64,000 bases of DNA from Faunimonas pinastri (lineage in GTDB: Bacteria > Pseudomonadota > Alphaproteobacteria > Rhizobiales > Afifellaceae), in contig NZ_FOFG01000004.1 in NCBI RefSeq assembly GCF_900110915.1, forward strand, positions 230,334 to 294,333, read 5' to 3'. The notes beneath the pieces were generated by a model, which saw nothing but the letters and a program-made list of their open reading frames with translations, was not told where the DNA came from and did no database searches. A program made the position numbers and the translations under genes. This document shows, piece after piece, positions 50,229 to 59,898 of this stretch; positions within the stretch are counted from its first letter, which is position 1, and every line of letters starts with the position of its first letter.

Positions 50229-52309
50229 GCTACGGCCTTGAGTTCCTGAGGAGGCAGGCTGACGGTGGGAGGTGCCGGCTCCGGCGGCACATAGGGAGGG
50301 GCATCCGCGAAGAGACTCCGACGCAGGCCCACGAGCGCATGCAGTCCCGCCTGCCCGGCCGAAGTCGTCGCTCCCTCCGCCACCGCCCGAAGCGCCAGAT
50401 CGAGGCCCTCCAGCAGCGCGCCGTCCGGCAGCAGCGCCATCGGCCGGGATGCCCGGTGACCGTAAAAGTGCGCAAGTTCGTCCAGGAGCGTCCGGACCCG
50501 GTCCGAGGCACCTGACGGCAGTGCTCCCGTCGCCTTCTGCAGATCCATGATGTTGAGGCCGACGCGGACGTCGCTGATCGCGGTGGCCGCCGTCAGGTCG
50601 GCGCTCGGCGAGACCGCGGCGAGGCGCGGCACCAGCAGGCCGAGGCGATCCAGCATCCGCGCTGTGAAGATGCGCCGATCCGAGGCTCTCACGCCGCTGG
50701 CCAGTTCCGCGATATCGCCCCAGCCCGCTCGCAGGAGCCGGCGCGCGCTCCACTCCGCCCCGACGGACCGGATGATGCCCAGCGCCACGGCCGCAAAGGC
50801 CATGCCGACCACAAGCGAGAATCCGTTGTTCATGTAGGTCGCGAAGTTGGCGCTGTAGGTCGTCGAAATCGCGAGGAAGGACGAGGTATTCGCCAGCAGC
50901 GGCAAGGCGGTCATGAACAGCGCCGGATTGGGAGCGAACGAGCCGACCACGATGAAGAACGGCGCCAGCACGAGCACCAGCATCGGGAAGCCATCGATCT
51001 GCGGCAATACCGCATAGACATAGATGCCGCCGATCACCACGGTCCAGGCGGAAGCGATGGCGAAGGCACGCACGCCGGGCACCGGATCGTCCTGGGTGGA
51101 GAAGAAGCAGCAGGCGACCGCAGCCATTTCCGCCGCCGTCGCGCCATCGTTCCAGCCACTCGTAATCCAGAAAGCGCAGGATACGAGAAAGATGAAGATC
51201 GTGGCAGCCGCGGAGAACATGGCCATGCCCGGATCGAGGTGGACCAGGTGCTGGCGACTGATCCGCTCGACGCTGACCTTCTGCCGCGCGAGCGGCTTTC
51301 CCGCCGCGATGAAGCGCTGCAGTTCACGGCATTCGTGCCGGATCGTGACGAGTTCACCCAGCCGCGCGAGCAGGTTCGACAACAGGATCTCGTTCCAGGT
51401 GAGATCGGCACGGGGCGCGGGCGTGAGCTCGGCGATATGCGCCAGCAAGGCGTCGGTCTCGCTGCTCTCGTAATCCCGGCCCTTTCTCATCCAGGCCTTG
51501 ATGTCCTCCAGCAGCTGCGCGACGCCGGGAGAAAGCGGCTCGCCCATCTGCTTCAGCGCGGCAAGGCGATCGGCGATGGATGGCAGCAGCGGCAGCAGCA
51601 GCGCCATGCGACGCTGGAGGTTGCGAACCGTCGGCAGCGCCCAGTCGAGACCGGACGTGTCGTAGACGAGATGTTCGGCAAAGCCGTTCATATCCACCGC
51701 ATCGGTGGCGAGCCGCCTCCGCTCGTCGAAGAGCGTGTTGCCGTCGTGGCTGGAGGAGAGAATGTCGATCGCCCACTGCCCGGCGTCGCGCAGCCACCCG
51801 TCAAGCCGGGCGATCAGCACCGGTCCCAAGGGACGCGGCAGCACGATCGTGCTCACGAGGGTGGCGCACACGACGGCCAGCGAAATTTCCTCGACGCGAA
51901 CCAGCGCTACGTCGAATATCGAGCTCGGGTTGGAAACGACGCCGAAGCCAATGATCGGCGCCGTATACGCCGCCAGCATCGCGATATAGCTGCGCGGGGT
52001 GCGATCCAGCAGGGAAATATAGAGACAACCGCCAACCCACAGCGCCATGGCGAGACAGAGCAGCACCGGCGCATCGACGAGGTTCGGCACCATCACGACG
52101 GCGGCAGTGCCACCGATGATGGTTCCGAGAAGGCGGAAAACGGCCTTGGATCGCGTCGCCCCGGTCAGCGGATTGGCGATCACGTAAACGCTGAGCATCG
52201 CCCAATAAGGCCGTTCCAGCCCAAGGCTGAGCGCGATGTAAAGCGCCAGCATGGCCGAAACGAAAGCCTTTACCGAGAAGATGATCTCGGGAAGCGTCGG
52301 CGCCCTCAT
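50225..52309 (-). CDS. FUSC-family inner-membrane efflux protein (AaeB-like)
   Basis: This 694-residue protein has two blocks of about five helices: N-terminal from FSVKAFVSAMLALYIALSLG to LVSTIVLP, and a second near residues 345-510, including FFIVVGSFAPNPALFMTALP. Two large cytoplasmic domains complete it. This matches the FUSC/AaeB architecture for export of aromatic carboxylates or similar toxic acids. ATG at 52309 overlaps the MarR stop (ATGA), which excludes the longer start at 52333. It is under control of the co-translated MarR protein. Confidence 0.9.
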   Translation of the reverse strand: MRAPTLPEIIFSVKAFVSAMLALYIALSLGLERPYWAMLSVYVIANPLTGATRSKAVFRLLGTIIGGTAAVVMVPNLVDAPVLLCLAMALWVGGCLYISLLDRTPRSYIAMLAAYTAPIIGFGVVSNPSSIFDVALVRVEEISLAVVCATLVSTIVLPRPLGPVLIARLDGWLRDAGQWAIDILSSSHDGNTLFDERRRLATDAVDMNGFAEHLVYDTSGLDWALPTVRNLQRRMALLLPLLPSIADRLAALKQMGEPLSPGVAQLLEDIKAWMRKGRDYESSETDALLAHIAELTPAPRADLTWNEILLSNLLARLGELVTIRHECRELQRFIAAGKPLARQKVSVERISRQHLVHLDPGMAMFSAAATIFIFLVSCAFWITSGWNDGATAAEMAAVACCFFSTQDDPVPGVRAFAIASAWTVVIGGIYVYAVLPQIDGFPMLVLVLAPFFIVVGSFAPNPALFMTALPLLANTSSFLAISTTYSANFATYMNNGFSLVVGMAFAAVALGIIRSVGAEWSARRLLRAGWGDIAELASGVRASDRRIFTARMLDRLGLLVPRLAAVSPSADLTAATAISDVRVGLNIMDLQKATGALPSGASDRVRTLLDELAHFYGHRASRPMALLPDGALLEGLDLALRAVAEGATTSAGQAGLHALVGLRRSLFADAPPYVPPEPAPPTVSLPPQELKAVA

Positions 52310-52770
52310 GGAAGAATGTCCTCCTGCTGGCATTCCGCCAGCGAACCCTCCATGGCTCCGAAAACGCGGAGCGTGGCTTCCAGATCCGCCGGCGATACCG
52401 AGCCCATCAGCTTTTTCCTGAGATCCATCAGAACAGCATCGACCCGCACGGCAAGCCGCTGACCCTCTTCCGTCAGATGCAGGGTCTTGGCGCGGCGGTC
52501 GGCGGGATCCTCGTGGCGCTCGATCAGGCCACTGGAGCAGAGCTGGTCAAGCAGCCGCACCAGCGTGGAGGCTTCGATGTCCATCTCCTCCGCAAGCGCG
52601 CCCTGTCGCATCCCGTCCCCCATGCGCCCGATCAGGACGACGGGAACGGCGGAGGCTTCCGACAGCTCGTAGCGACGAAGAATCCGGTCCACCTCACGCC
52701 GGTAAAGGCGCGGCAGCCGATGCATCGACCGGATGAACTCGGCCCGCAGCTGGACGACATCTGTTTGCAT
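52306..52770 (-). CDS. MarR-family transcriptional regulator
   Basis: This 154-residue winged-helix protein has the recognition segment GALAEEMDIEASTLVRLLDQL and the wing RHEDPADRRAKTLHLTEEG, which carries the D-x-R-D-R-R signature. It is the first gene of the efflux operon and should repress it until an aromatic ligand binds. Its stop overlaps the FUSC start. The start ATG is 8 bp from the first of two AGTTAG repeats that may be its operator. Confidence 0.9.
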   Translation of the reverse strand: MQTDVVQLRAEFIRSMHRLPRLYRREVDRILRRYELSEASAVPVVLIGRMGDGMRQGALAEEMDIEASTLVRLLDQLCSSGLIERHEDPADRRAKTLHLTEEGQRLAVRVDAVLMDLRKKLMGSVSPADLEATLRVFGAMEGSLAECQQEDILP

Positions 52771-52777
52771 GGCACAT

Positions 52778-52802
52778 AGTTAGGATCAGAAATATAAGTT
52801 AG
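52778..52802 (-). promoter_or_regulatory. direct repeats at the MarR promoter
   Basis: AGTTAG occurs at 52778-52783 and again at 52797-52802, spaced 19 bp, just upstream of the marR-like start. On the transcribed strand the stretch between them contains TATATT (52790-52795 region), a possible -10. The layout would suit autorepression with a very short leader. Confidence 0.3.
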
Positions 52803-52909
52803 CAAGCCTGTCGCGCGATGGCTCCCATGCCAGAACGTCGCACAATTGCCGCGAGCAAAGCATGGGCCGGGCACCGCCTGAAACGCGAAAGCTGAAACGC
52901 GAATGCGCC

Positions 52910-54070
52910 TCAGCTTTCGGGATCGCGTCCCTCGTTGCGCCGCCAGCCGCTTTCCGTGCGCACGCGGGAGAGCGTCTCGCGCAGATGCGGCGCCATTTGC
53001 CCCTCCGGCGCGCCCCGCCCGGTCCCTCCCGGGGCGAGCCGCGCCGAGAGGTCGATGCCCGGGCGCAGGCCCACGGCATCGGCCCCGCTTTCCAGCCAGT
53101 CGGTCGCCGCCGCGCGGCCGAGATCGCGGAGATGGGTGAGGAAGTCCCATTCCGTGTTGTACTTGGAGGTGGTCGACAACGAGTTCAGCGCCGCGTCGGC
53201 GGCCACCGCATGAAGCCGGATCCGCTTGTATTCGCGCCGGTCGAGCTTCCCCTCGTCGACCAGCCGAGACACGAAGTCGATGCTCCTGAGTTCACTCATG
53301 AGCGAGGCGTTGAAGGTAATCTCGTCCAGCCGGTTCAGGATCTCGCGCGCCGAGCGCGGCACTTCCCGCCGCTCCACGGGATTGATCTGCACCAGCAGGA
53401 TGTCTTCGGTGACAGTCTCGTAGAACAGCGGAAACAGCGACGGATTGCCCATGTAGCCGCCGTCCCAATAGGGCACGCCGTCGATCTCCACGGCCTGGAA
53501 GACATGCGGCAGGCAGGCCGACGCCATCACCGCTTCCGCCGAGAGTTCCGGCCCGGAGAAGACCTTGACGCTGCCGTCGATGACATTGGTCGCCGAGATG
53601 AAGACCTTGATCCCGGACGCGCGCACCCGGTCGAAATCGATCTGCTCGCGGATCGTTTCCAGCAGCGGGTTGATGTTCAGCGGATTGAGGTCGTAGGGCG
53701 AATAGAAGCGCGAGGCGACGTCGAAGAGCAGGAAGGCCGGCGAGTTCTCCAGCGACCAGCTGCCGGTCAACCGGTCCCACATGGTCCGCGGCACGGGGCT
53801 CGACCACCAGTGCTGACCCATCGCCCGCCAGAAGTCGTGCAGCGTTTCGCGAGCCCCGTCCGCGCCGCCGCGCGCGAATCCGTCGGCGAGGCAGACGGCG
53901 TTCATCGCCCCCGCGCTGCAACCCGAAATTCCCTCGATCGAGAAGCGATCCTCCTCCAGCAGCCGGTCGAGCACGCCCCAGGTGAAGGCGCCATGGGCGC
54001 CCCCGCCCTGCAAGGCCAGGTTGATCGGGCTCGCCGCGCCTGCCCGGTCTTCTGCGTCCCGCTCGCTCAC
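52910..54070 (-). CDS. patatin-like phospholipase
   Basis: This 386-residue protein has the patatin catalytic dyad. The oxyanion loop [15 protein letters not shown] is followed by the nucleophile GCSAGAM (GxSxG), and the Asp lies in [10 protein letters not shown] (DGG). A DUF3734-like C-terminal extension follows. It is probably a cytoplasmic or membrane-associated acyl hydrolase. The start is GTG at 54070, with GGGGAGGGG three bases upstream; the much longer open frame over ispG is an antisense artefact. Confidence 0.87.
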   Translation of the reverse strand: MSERDAEDRAGAASPINLALQGGGAHGAFTWGVLDRLLEEDRFSIEGISGCSAGAMNAVCLADGFARGGADGARETLHDFWRAMGQHWWSSPVPRTMWDRLTGSWSLENSPAFLLFDVASRFYSPYDLNPLNINPLLETIREQIDFDRVRASGIKVFISATNVIDGSVKVFSGPELSAEAVMASACLPHVFQAVEIDGVPYWDGGYMGNPSLFPLFYETVTEDILLVQINPVERREVPRSAREILNRLDEITFNASLMSELRSIDFVSRLVDEGKLDRREYKRIRLHAVAADAALNSLSTTSKYNTEWDFLTHLRDLGRAAATDWLESGADAVGLRPGIDLSARLAPGGTGRGAPEGQMAPHLRETLSRVRTESGWRRNEGRDPES

Positions 54071-54256
54071 CGGCCCCTCCCCGCACCCGCCATACCGTTC
54101 GCAGCGTCTATACCGCCTGCGAAAGGCAGAGGACCAGACTATCGATGCGCGGGCAGTCATCCTATGATCACGATCTTGCGCTATGGCGCGCGGATCGAGC
54201 GCGTTGACTTCCGCGCTTCCCTTCGTCACCTGTTCCTCAGAAAGAGGTCTCTCATC

Positions 54257-55531
<1,275 letters not shown>

Positions 55532-55545
55532 CATTCATGTGATCC

Positions 55546-56187
55546 ATGCGCCGCATCGATACGGAAGCGGATATCGCGGAAGCCGTCGCGGCGCTGGCGG
55601 AGCTTGATCCCCGCCTCGCCGCCGTTCTCGGCGTCGCGGGAAGCGTGCCGCTGCGGCGACGCGCCGGCGGCTTCGAAGGCCTCGCCCGCACGATCATGGG
55701 CCAGCAGATCTCGGATGCGGCGGCCGACGCGATCTGGACGCGCTTCCGAGCGGCGGTCGAGCCCTTCACGCCCGCTCAGTACCTCGCCACGCCAGTCGAG
55801 ACCTTGCAGACGGCCGGACTTTCGGCCGCCAAGATCCGCACGCTGACCGGGATCGCCACCGCCCTCACCGAGCACCTCGACCTCGACGCGCTGCATCTGG
55901 TGCCGGCGCAGGAAGCCATCGCCGCGATGACCGCGCTCAAGGGCATCGGCCCCTGGACGGCCGAGGTCTATCTCCTCTTCAGCGCCGGCCATCCCGACAT
56001 CTTCCCCGCCGGCGATCTCGCCTTGCAGGAAGCGGTCCGCGACGCGTTCGGTCTGGAAGCACGGCCTTCCGAAAAGGCGCTGCGCGAGATGGCGGCGCTC
56101 TGGTCGCCCTGGCGCGGGGTCGCGGCGCGGCTCTTCTGGGCCTATTACCGGGTGCGCAAGAACTTGAAATCGGAATTCCTGCAATGA
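55546..56187 (+). CDS. DNA-3-methyladenine glycosylase II (AlkA-type, HhH-GPD)
   Basis: This 213-residue glycosylase has the HhH hairpin LKGIGPWTAEVYLL and the catalytic Asp in FPAGDLALQEAV, with FEGLARTIMGQQIS typical of the core domain. It removes alkylated bases in base-excision repair. It lacks the N-terminal beta domain of E. coli AlkA, as many bacterial forms do. Its stop overlaps the next gene's start (ATGA, 56184-56187), and it follows ispG by 14 bp. Confidence 0.88.
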   Translation: MRRIDTEADIAEAVAALAELDPRLAAVLGVAGSVPLRRRAGGFEGLARTIMGQQISDAAADAIWTRFRAAVEPFTPAQYLATPVETLQTAGLSAAKIRTLTGIATALTEHLDLDALHLVPAQEAIAAMTALKGIGPWTAEVYLLFSAGHPDIFPAGDLALQEAVRDAFGLEARPSEKALREMAALWSPWRGVAARLFWAYYRVRKNLKSEFLQ

Positions 56188-56831
56188 TCGACGGACCGCG
56201 CCTGCCCCCTTCCTCCGGCGGAAAGGCGAAGAGCCTTGTCGTCTTCCTGCATGGCTACGGCGCGGATGGAAACGACCTGATCGGGCTTGGCCGGGAATGG
56301 TCGCGCATGCTGCCCGATACCGCTTTCGTCTCCCCGCACGCGCCCGCCCCTTGCGAGCAATCCGCGCTCGGTCGGCAATGGTTCGGCCTTACCTCCCGCG
56401 ATCCGCACGACCTCGCGCGGGGCGTGGAATCGGCCCGGCCGGCGCTGGACGGCTTCCTTGATGCGGAATTGCAGCGCCACGGTCTGGACGAGAGCGCCGT
56501 CGCGCTGGTCGGCTTCAGCCAGGGCACGATGATGGCGCTGCATGTCGGTCCGCAGCGCAAGAAAACGCTTGCCGGCATCGTCGGCTATTCCGGGCTTCTC
56601 GCCGACCCGGCGTCGCTGGCGCTTCCGTCGATCAGCAAGCCGCCGGTGCTGCTCGTCCACGGCGACGGAGACAATGTCGTGCCTGTCGGCAGCCTGCTGG
56701 TGGCGGCGCAGGCGCTGGGCGCGGCGGGGCTGCCGGTGGAGTGGCACGTGTCGCGCGGCATCGCTCACAGCATCGCCCCCGACGGGCTGTCGATCGGTGG
56801 CGAATTCCTGAAACGCGTGTTGCCGGAATGA
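56184..56831 (+). CDS. phospholipase/carboxylesterase (dienelactone-hydrolase-like serine esterase)
   Basis: This 215-residue alpha/beta hydrolase has the oxyanion region VVFLHGYGADGNDLIGL, nucleophile GFSQGTMMAL, Asp in LLVHGDGDNVVP and His in GIAHSIAPDGL. It belongs to the Abhydrolase_2 family. The substrate is unknown; small esters or lysophospholipids are likely. The start overlaps the glycosylase stop by four bases, so the two are co-translated. Confidence 0.88.
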   Translation: MIDGPRLPPSSGGKAKSLVVFLHGYGADGNDLIGLGREWSRMLPDTAFVSPHAPAPCEQSALGRQWFGLTSRDPHDLARGVESARPALDGFLDAELQRHGLDESAVALVGFSQGTMMALHVGPQRKKTLAGIVGYSGLLADPASLALPSISKPPVLLVHGDGDNVVPVGSLLVAAQALGAAGLPVEWHVSRGIAHSIAPDGLSIGGEFLKRVLPE

Positions 56832-56961
56832 TCGCAAGGGCTTGAAGAACGTTCCCAAGTGAACCGCAAAGTAGTGGCTTCACAACACTGTCACGAGGGC
56901 TGTAGACTATCGGTAAGCAGGAAGGGGATCAGTCCCGATTCCCTGATCTACGAAGACCGGT

Positions 56962-57519
56962 ATGACGATACACGTCTCTCCCGACGCGCATCCGGCTCTA
57001 GTGCTGAATGCGGATTTCAGACCGCTCAGTTACTACCCCTTGTCGTTGTGGTCCTGGCAGGACGCGATCAAGGCGGTGTTTCTGGACAGGGTCAACATTG
57101 TCTCGGAATACGACTTCCTTGTCCGAAGTCCGAGCTTCGAAATCAAATTGCCCAGCGTCGTTTCGCTGAAGACCTACATCAAACCGTCGCGCAATCCTGC
57201 CTTCACCCGCTTCAACGTCTTTCTGCGCGACCGTTTCGAGTGCCAATATTGCGGATCCACCGACGATCTCACCTTCGATCACTGGGTGCCGCGATCCAAG
57301 GGCGGCCAGACCACCTGGGACAACGTCGTCACCGCCTGCTCTCCCTGCAATCTTCGCAAGAGCAACAAGAGCTGCGACGAGATCGGCATGTGGCCGAGAA
57401 AGCGGCCCTTCGAGCCGACGGTCTTCGACCTCCACAATAATGGTCGCCTCTTCCCGCCGAACTTCCTTCACGACAGCTGGCTCGACTATCTCTACTGGGA
57501 TGCCGAACTGGAGCCGTAG
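56962..57519 (+). CDS. HNH endonuclease family protein (conserved alphaproteobacterial form)
   Basis: This 185-residue protein has an HNH domain: zinc pairs CQYCG and CSPCN, and the catalytic block LTFDHWVPRSKGG. The N-terminal VLNADFRPLSYYPLSLWSWQDAIK is a hallmark of the chromosomal HNH proteins found across alphaproteobacteria. It is probably a housekeeping nuclease rather than a phage gene; function is not established. It is monocistronic, with 130 bp of leader that may carry its promoter. Confidence 0.85.
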   Translation: MTIHVSPDAHPALVLNADFRPLSYYPLSLWSWQDAIKAVFLDRVNIVSEYDFLVRSPSFEIKLPSVVSLKTYIKPSRNPAFTRFNVFLRDRFECQYCGSTDDLTFDHWVPRSKGGQTTWDNVVTACSPCNLRKSNKSCDEIGMWPRKRPFEPTVFDLHNNGRLFPPNFLHDSWLDYLYWDAELEP

Positions 57520-57571
57520 GCTTTCGCCGGGGGAGATCTTCCAGCCGATCCGGCGAATGGCGGCCTGAGCC

Positions 57572-58093
57572 TCAGACCCCCTTCGCCGCGCGCGTTGCGC
57601 CGAAGATGCCGAGCAGGGCCAGAAAAGCCGAGATCAGCACGTTCCACCCCGCGAAGGACAGCCCGGCGAAGCGCCAGACCGCATCCTCGCAGCTAGGGCC
57701 ATGGATCCCGGCCTGCAGGCTACCCAGCACCGAGGCGGCACTCTTGACGCTTGTGCTGGGAGAGCAGGAAGCCGGACCCGGCCAGAACTTCCACTCCACG
57801 CCGGAATGAAAGATCGCCAGCCCGGTATTGTAGAGCGCCAGGATCGCCAGCACGATGAAGAGCGGCGCCAGCACCCAGCGCGGCGCGCGTTTCCACGCGG
57901 CGACGATCGCCACCAGCGCGACCGGCACTTCCAGATAGAACGGCGTTCGCTGCATCAGGCAGAGGTGGCAGGGCTCGTAGCCGCCGAGATACTGGAAGCC
58001 GAGCGCGCCAAGAATGGCCGCCGCCGCAACGACGAAGATCAGGGATGCGACGCGGAGGGATTCGCGCTTCCCCCACCAGCCTTCAACAGTCAC
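57572..58093 (-). CDS. dsbB: disulfide bond formation protein DsbB
   Basis: This 173-residue protein has four transmembrane helices and the two periplasmic redox pairs: CxxC in YEPCHLCLMQRTPFY and the distant Cys pair in GPASCSPS and GPSCEDAVW. It reoxidises DsbA using quinones. The start is uncertain. GTG at 58093 is listed; a TTG at 58099 stands closer to a strong GAGGAGG. It follows yqaA by 10-16 bp on the same strand, and a DsbA-like gene lies just beyond yqaA on the opposite strand. Confidence 0.85.
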   Translation of the reverse strand: MTVEGWWGKRESLRVASLIFVVAAAAILGALGFQYLGGYEPCHLCLMQRTPFYLEVPVALVAIVAAWKRAPRWVLAPLFIVLAILALYNTGLAIFHSGVEWKFWPGPASCSPSTSVKSAASVLGSLQAGIHGPSCEDAVWRFAGLSFAGWNVLISAFLALLGIFGATRAAKGV

Positions 58094-58109
58094 GACCAAA
58101 TCGACCTCC

Positions 58110-58691
58110 TCAGGCCAGGAACTTGACGGCGAGCAGTCCGCCGACAACGACGATCAGGAAACCTGCGGTGACAAGACCGAGGCGCTTCTCGATGAAGATC
58201 CGAATCGAATCGCCGTAGGCCCGGAGCAACGCCGCCGTCAGAAAGAACCGCGCCCCCCGCGTGACGGCTGACAGCAGGATGAAGGGGATCAGATCGTAAC
58301 CGGCGAAACCGGACGCGATCGTCACCAGCTTGAAGGGGATCGGCGTGAAGCCCTTGAGCAGGATGATCAGAGCGCCATACTGGTTGTAGGCGGCGCGGAA
58401 CGTTTCCATGCTGTCGCCGAGGCCGTAGACCCGGATCAGCCATCCGCCGAGCGTATCGAAGAGCAGCGCGCCGATCGCGTAACCCACGATGCCGCCGAGA
58501 ACCGACGCGACCGTGGAGATCGCGGCAAAGAACCACGCGCGGTCGCGGCGGGCGAGCACCATTGGCACCAGCAGCGGATCCGGCGGGATCGGGAAGACGG
58601 AGCTTTCCGCGAACGAGACAACGGCCAGCACCGCCGGCGCATTCCGCGTGGAGGCAAGCCGCATGGTCCAGTCATAAAGGGGGCGAAGCAT
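58110..58691 (-). CDS. yqaA: YqaA family DedA-like membrane protein
   Basis: This 193-residue SNARE-associated/VTT-domain protein has SFAESSVFPIPPDPLLVPMVL and the glycine/proline re-entrant block GALIILLKGFTPIPFKLVTIASG (quoted in pieces), typical of YqaA. It is possibly a lipid scramblase-like or transporter protein. AAGGATCCT precedes the ATG at 58691; the longer frame is not supported. It probably shares an mRNA with dsbB. Confidence 0.85.
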   Translation of the reverse strand: MLRPLYDWTMRLASTRNAPAVLAVVSFAESSVFPIPPDPLLVPMVLARRDRAWFFAAISTVASVLGGIVGYAIGALLFDTLGGWLIRVYGLGDSMETFRAAYNQYGALIILLKGFTPIPFKLVTIASGFAGYDLIPFILLSAVTRGARFFLTAALLRAYGDSIRIFIEKRLGLVTAGFLIVVVGGLLAVKFLA

Positions 58692-58828
58692 AGGATCCTT
58701 CCCTGAGGCATTTCGCCCTACCGCGTCCGGATGCTGAAGGCCAGTGAACCGTTTGTTATTGAAGCGACGCCACGGGGCTGCCGAAGCGAAAATGGCTGCC
58801 GCTGGCGGCTGTCGAAAGGAACGATCGA

Positions 58829-59389
58829 ATGAGTGAGACGACATGGCGGGCCGATCCGCTGGTCTGGGGTCGCGGTCCCCGGGTGTTCGAGGTTTTTATC
58901 GAACCGACCTGTCCCTTCTCGGTGAAGGCCTTCCGCAAGCTCGACGAGCTGCTCGCCGAGGCCGGCGAGGATCGCGTCACCGTCAAGATCCGCCTCCAGT
59001 CGCAGCCCTGGCACCTTTATTCCGGCGTCATCGTCCGCTGCATTCTGGCAGCCTCGACGCTTGAAGGCGGCAGGCAAGCGGCAAAGGCGGTGATGAAGGC
59101 GGTGGCGGATCACCGCGAGGAATTCGAGTTCGAGCGCCATTTCGGCGGCCCGAATCGCGACGCGACACCGAACGAAATCATCGCCCGGATCGAAGATTAC
59201 AGCGGCGTCCGGCTGGCCCAGGCCTTCGCCATTCCCGATCTCGACCGCGAGATCAAATGGCACTGCAAATATGCGCGCCAGAACGGGATCCACGTTTCGC
59301 CCACCTTCATGATCGACGGGCTGGTGCAGGCCGACATGAGCAGCGGCGATGCGGTTGCGGATTGGGCGGCGCGCCTGCTGAAGGACTGA
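58829..59389 (+). CDS. DsbA-like thioredoxin-fold protein with CxxS active site
   Basis: This 186-residue thioredoxin-fold protein has the active-site sequence EPTCPFSVKAF, in which the resolving cysteine is Ser (CPFS). HVSPTFMIDG provides the cis-Pro loop. No signal peptide is visible, so it should be cytoplasmic, unlike canonical DsbA. A monothiol form suits a glutathione-dependent or isomerase-like activity; peroxiredoxin-like roles are also possible. The ATG at 58829 lies behind AAAGGA. Confidence 0.75.
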   Translation: MSETTWRADPLVWGRGPRVFEVFIEPTCPFSVKAFRKLDELLAEAGEDRVTVKIRLQSQPWHLYSGVIVRCILAASTLEGGRQAAKAVMKAVADHREEFEFERHFGGPNRDATPNEIIARIEDYSGVRLAQAFAIPDLDREIKWHCKYARQNGIHVSPTFMIDGLVQADMSSGDAVADWAARLLKD

Positions 59390-59521
59390 GTTCCGTCGAA
59401 GCGCGGAGGTTCTTCGCGCCTCGACACGCGCACCCGCGGCAATCATCTGGAAATCCACCGGCAGGTATCGTATAGCAGCCCGGTCCTGCCCCGGCCGCAC
59501 TGCACGCGGGGGCTGCACCGT

Positions 59522-59560
59522 GCGGGTGTGGTGGAATTGGTAGACGCGCCGGACTCAAAA
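59522..59560 (+). tRNA. 5' half of tRNA-Leu(CAA), interrupted after the anticodon loop
   Basis: The 39 nt from GCGGGTGTGGTGG through GACTCAAAA match the acceptor strand, D-arm, anticodon 5' stem (GCCGGA) and loop (CTCAAAA, anticodon CAA) of alphaproteobacterial tRNA-Leu. The next bases, AGTGGTTTGTCTACC, do not continue the anticodon stem, variable arm, T-arm or acceptor, so the gene is cut. The missing 3' part is not found in the window. Because the break lies at the end of the anticodon loop, a tyrosine-recombinase integration site is likely. A group I intron would sit at position 34/35 instead. Confidence 0.75.
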
Positions 59561-59898
59561 AGTGGTTTGTCTACCACACACAGGTTTTGCGATGGTGCGA
59601 AACTTTAATAAGATCAACTAGTTGCGAAGACAGGATTTCAAGCCCCCGCAGGTCGAGATTCGCGCTAGGTGCAGTATAGGTGCAGGGAGCGCCGGCTGTA
59701 ATCGGCGGCCTAAGGGTGGGACATTCTCATATCTTCGGCCCTCTCCGGCCACGGTTCCTTTCGTGCGCTTATGAAAGCCTGCGACGAACATTGCGGTGCG
59801 AAGACTTTCCGTCTCCTCTATGAATTCACGTGAACAATGCTAGAGTGAGAACGAACCGTAAACGACTGTCGGGTATGCTGATGGATGCTGAGGGCCAA
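59561..59898 (+). other. left end of an integrated island: no gene, recombination-site-like repeats
   Basis: This is about 340 bp between the cut tRNA and the methyltransferase start. GTCTACCA (59569-59576 area) is the reverse complement of TGGTAGAC inside the tRNA half (59539-59545 area), giving an inverted pair around the anticodon loop. Two copies of AGGTGCAG follow further right. The region is visibly richer in A/T than the flanks. No integrase, excisionase or transposase frame is found in it. The methyltransferase promoter must lie here; no clear box is seen. Confidence 0.45.
59667..59685 (+). repeat. direct repeat AGGTGCAG-TAT-AGGTGCAG
   Basis: Two perfect 8-bp direct repeats are spaced by three bases (11-bp period, one helical turn), about 107 bp inside the tRNA junction. 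The spacing and location suit arm-type binding sites of a tyrosine integrase, though no integrase is in view to confirm it. Confidence 0.45.

Noticed and set aside
59522..59700. Group I intron in tRNA-Leu
   Set aside because: Such introns enter near anticodon position 34/35 and the 3' exon follows within a few hundred bases. Here the break is after position 38 and no 3' exon is found.
59571..59723. Minus-strand open frame of about 50 codons at the island edge
   Set aside because: It has no standard start codon and covers the recombination-like repeats; better read as non-coding att DNA.
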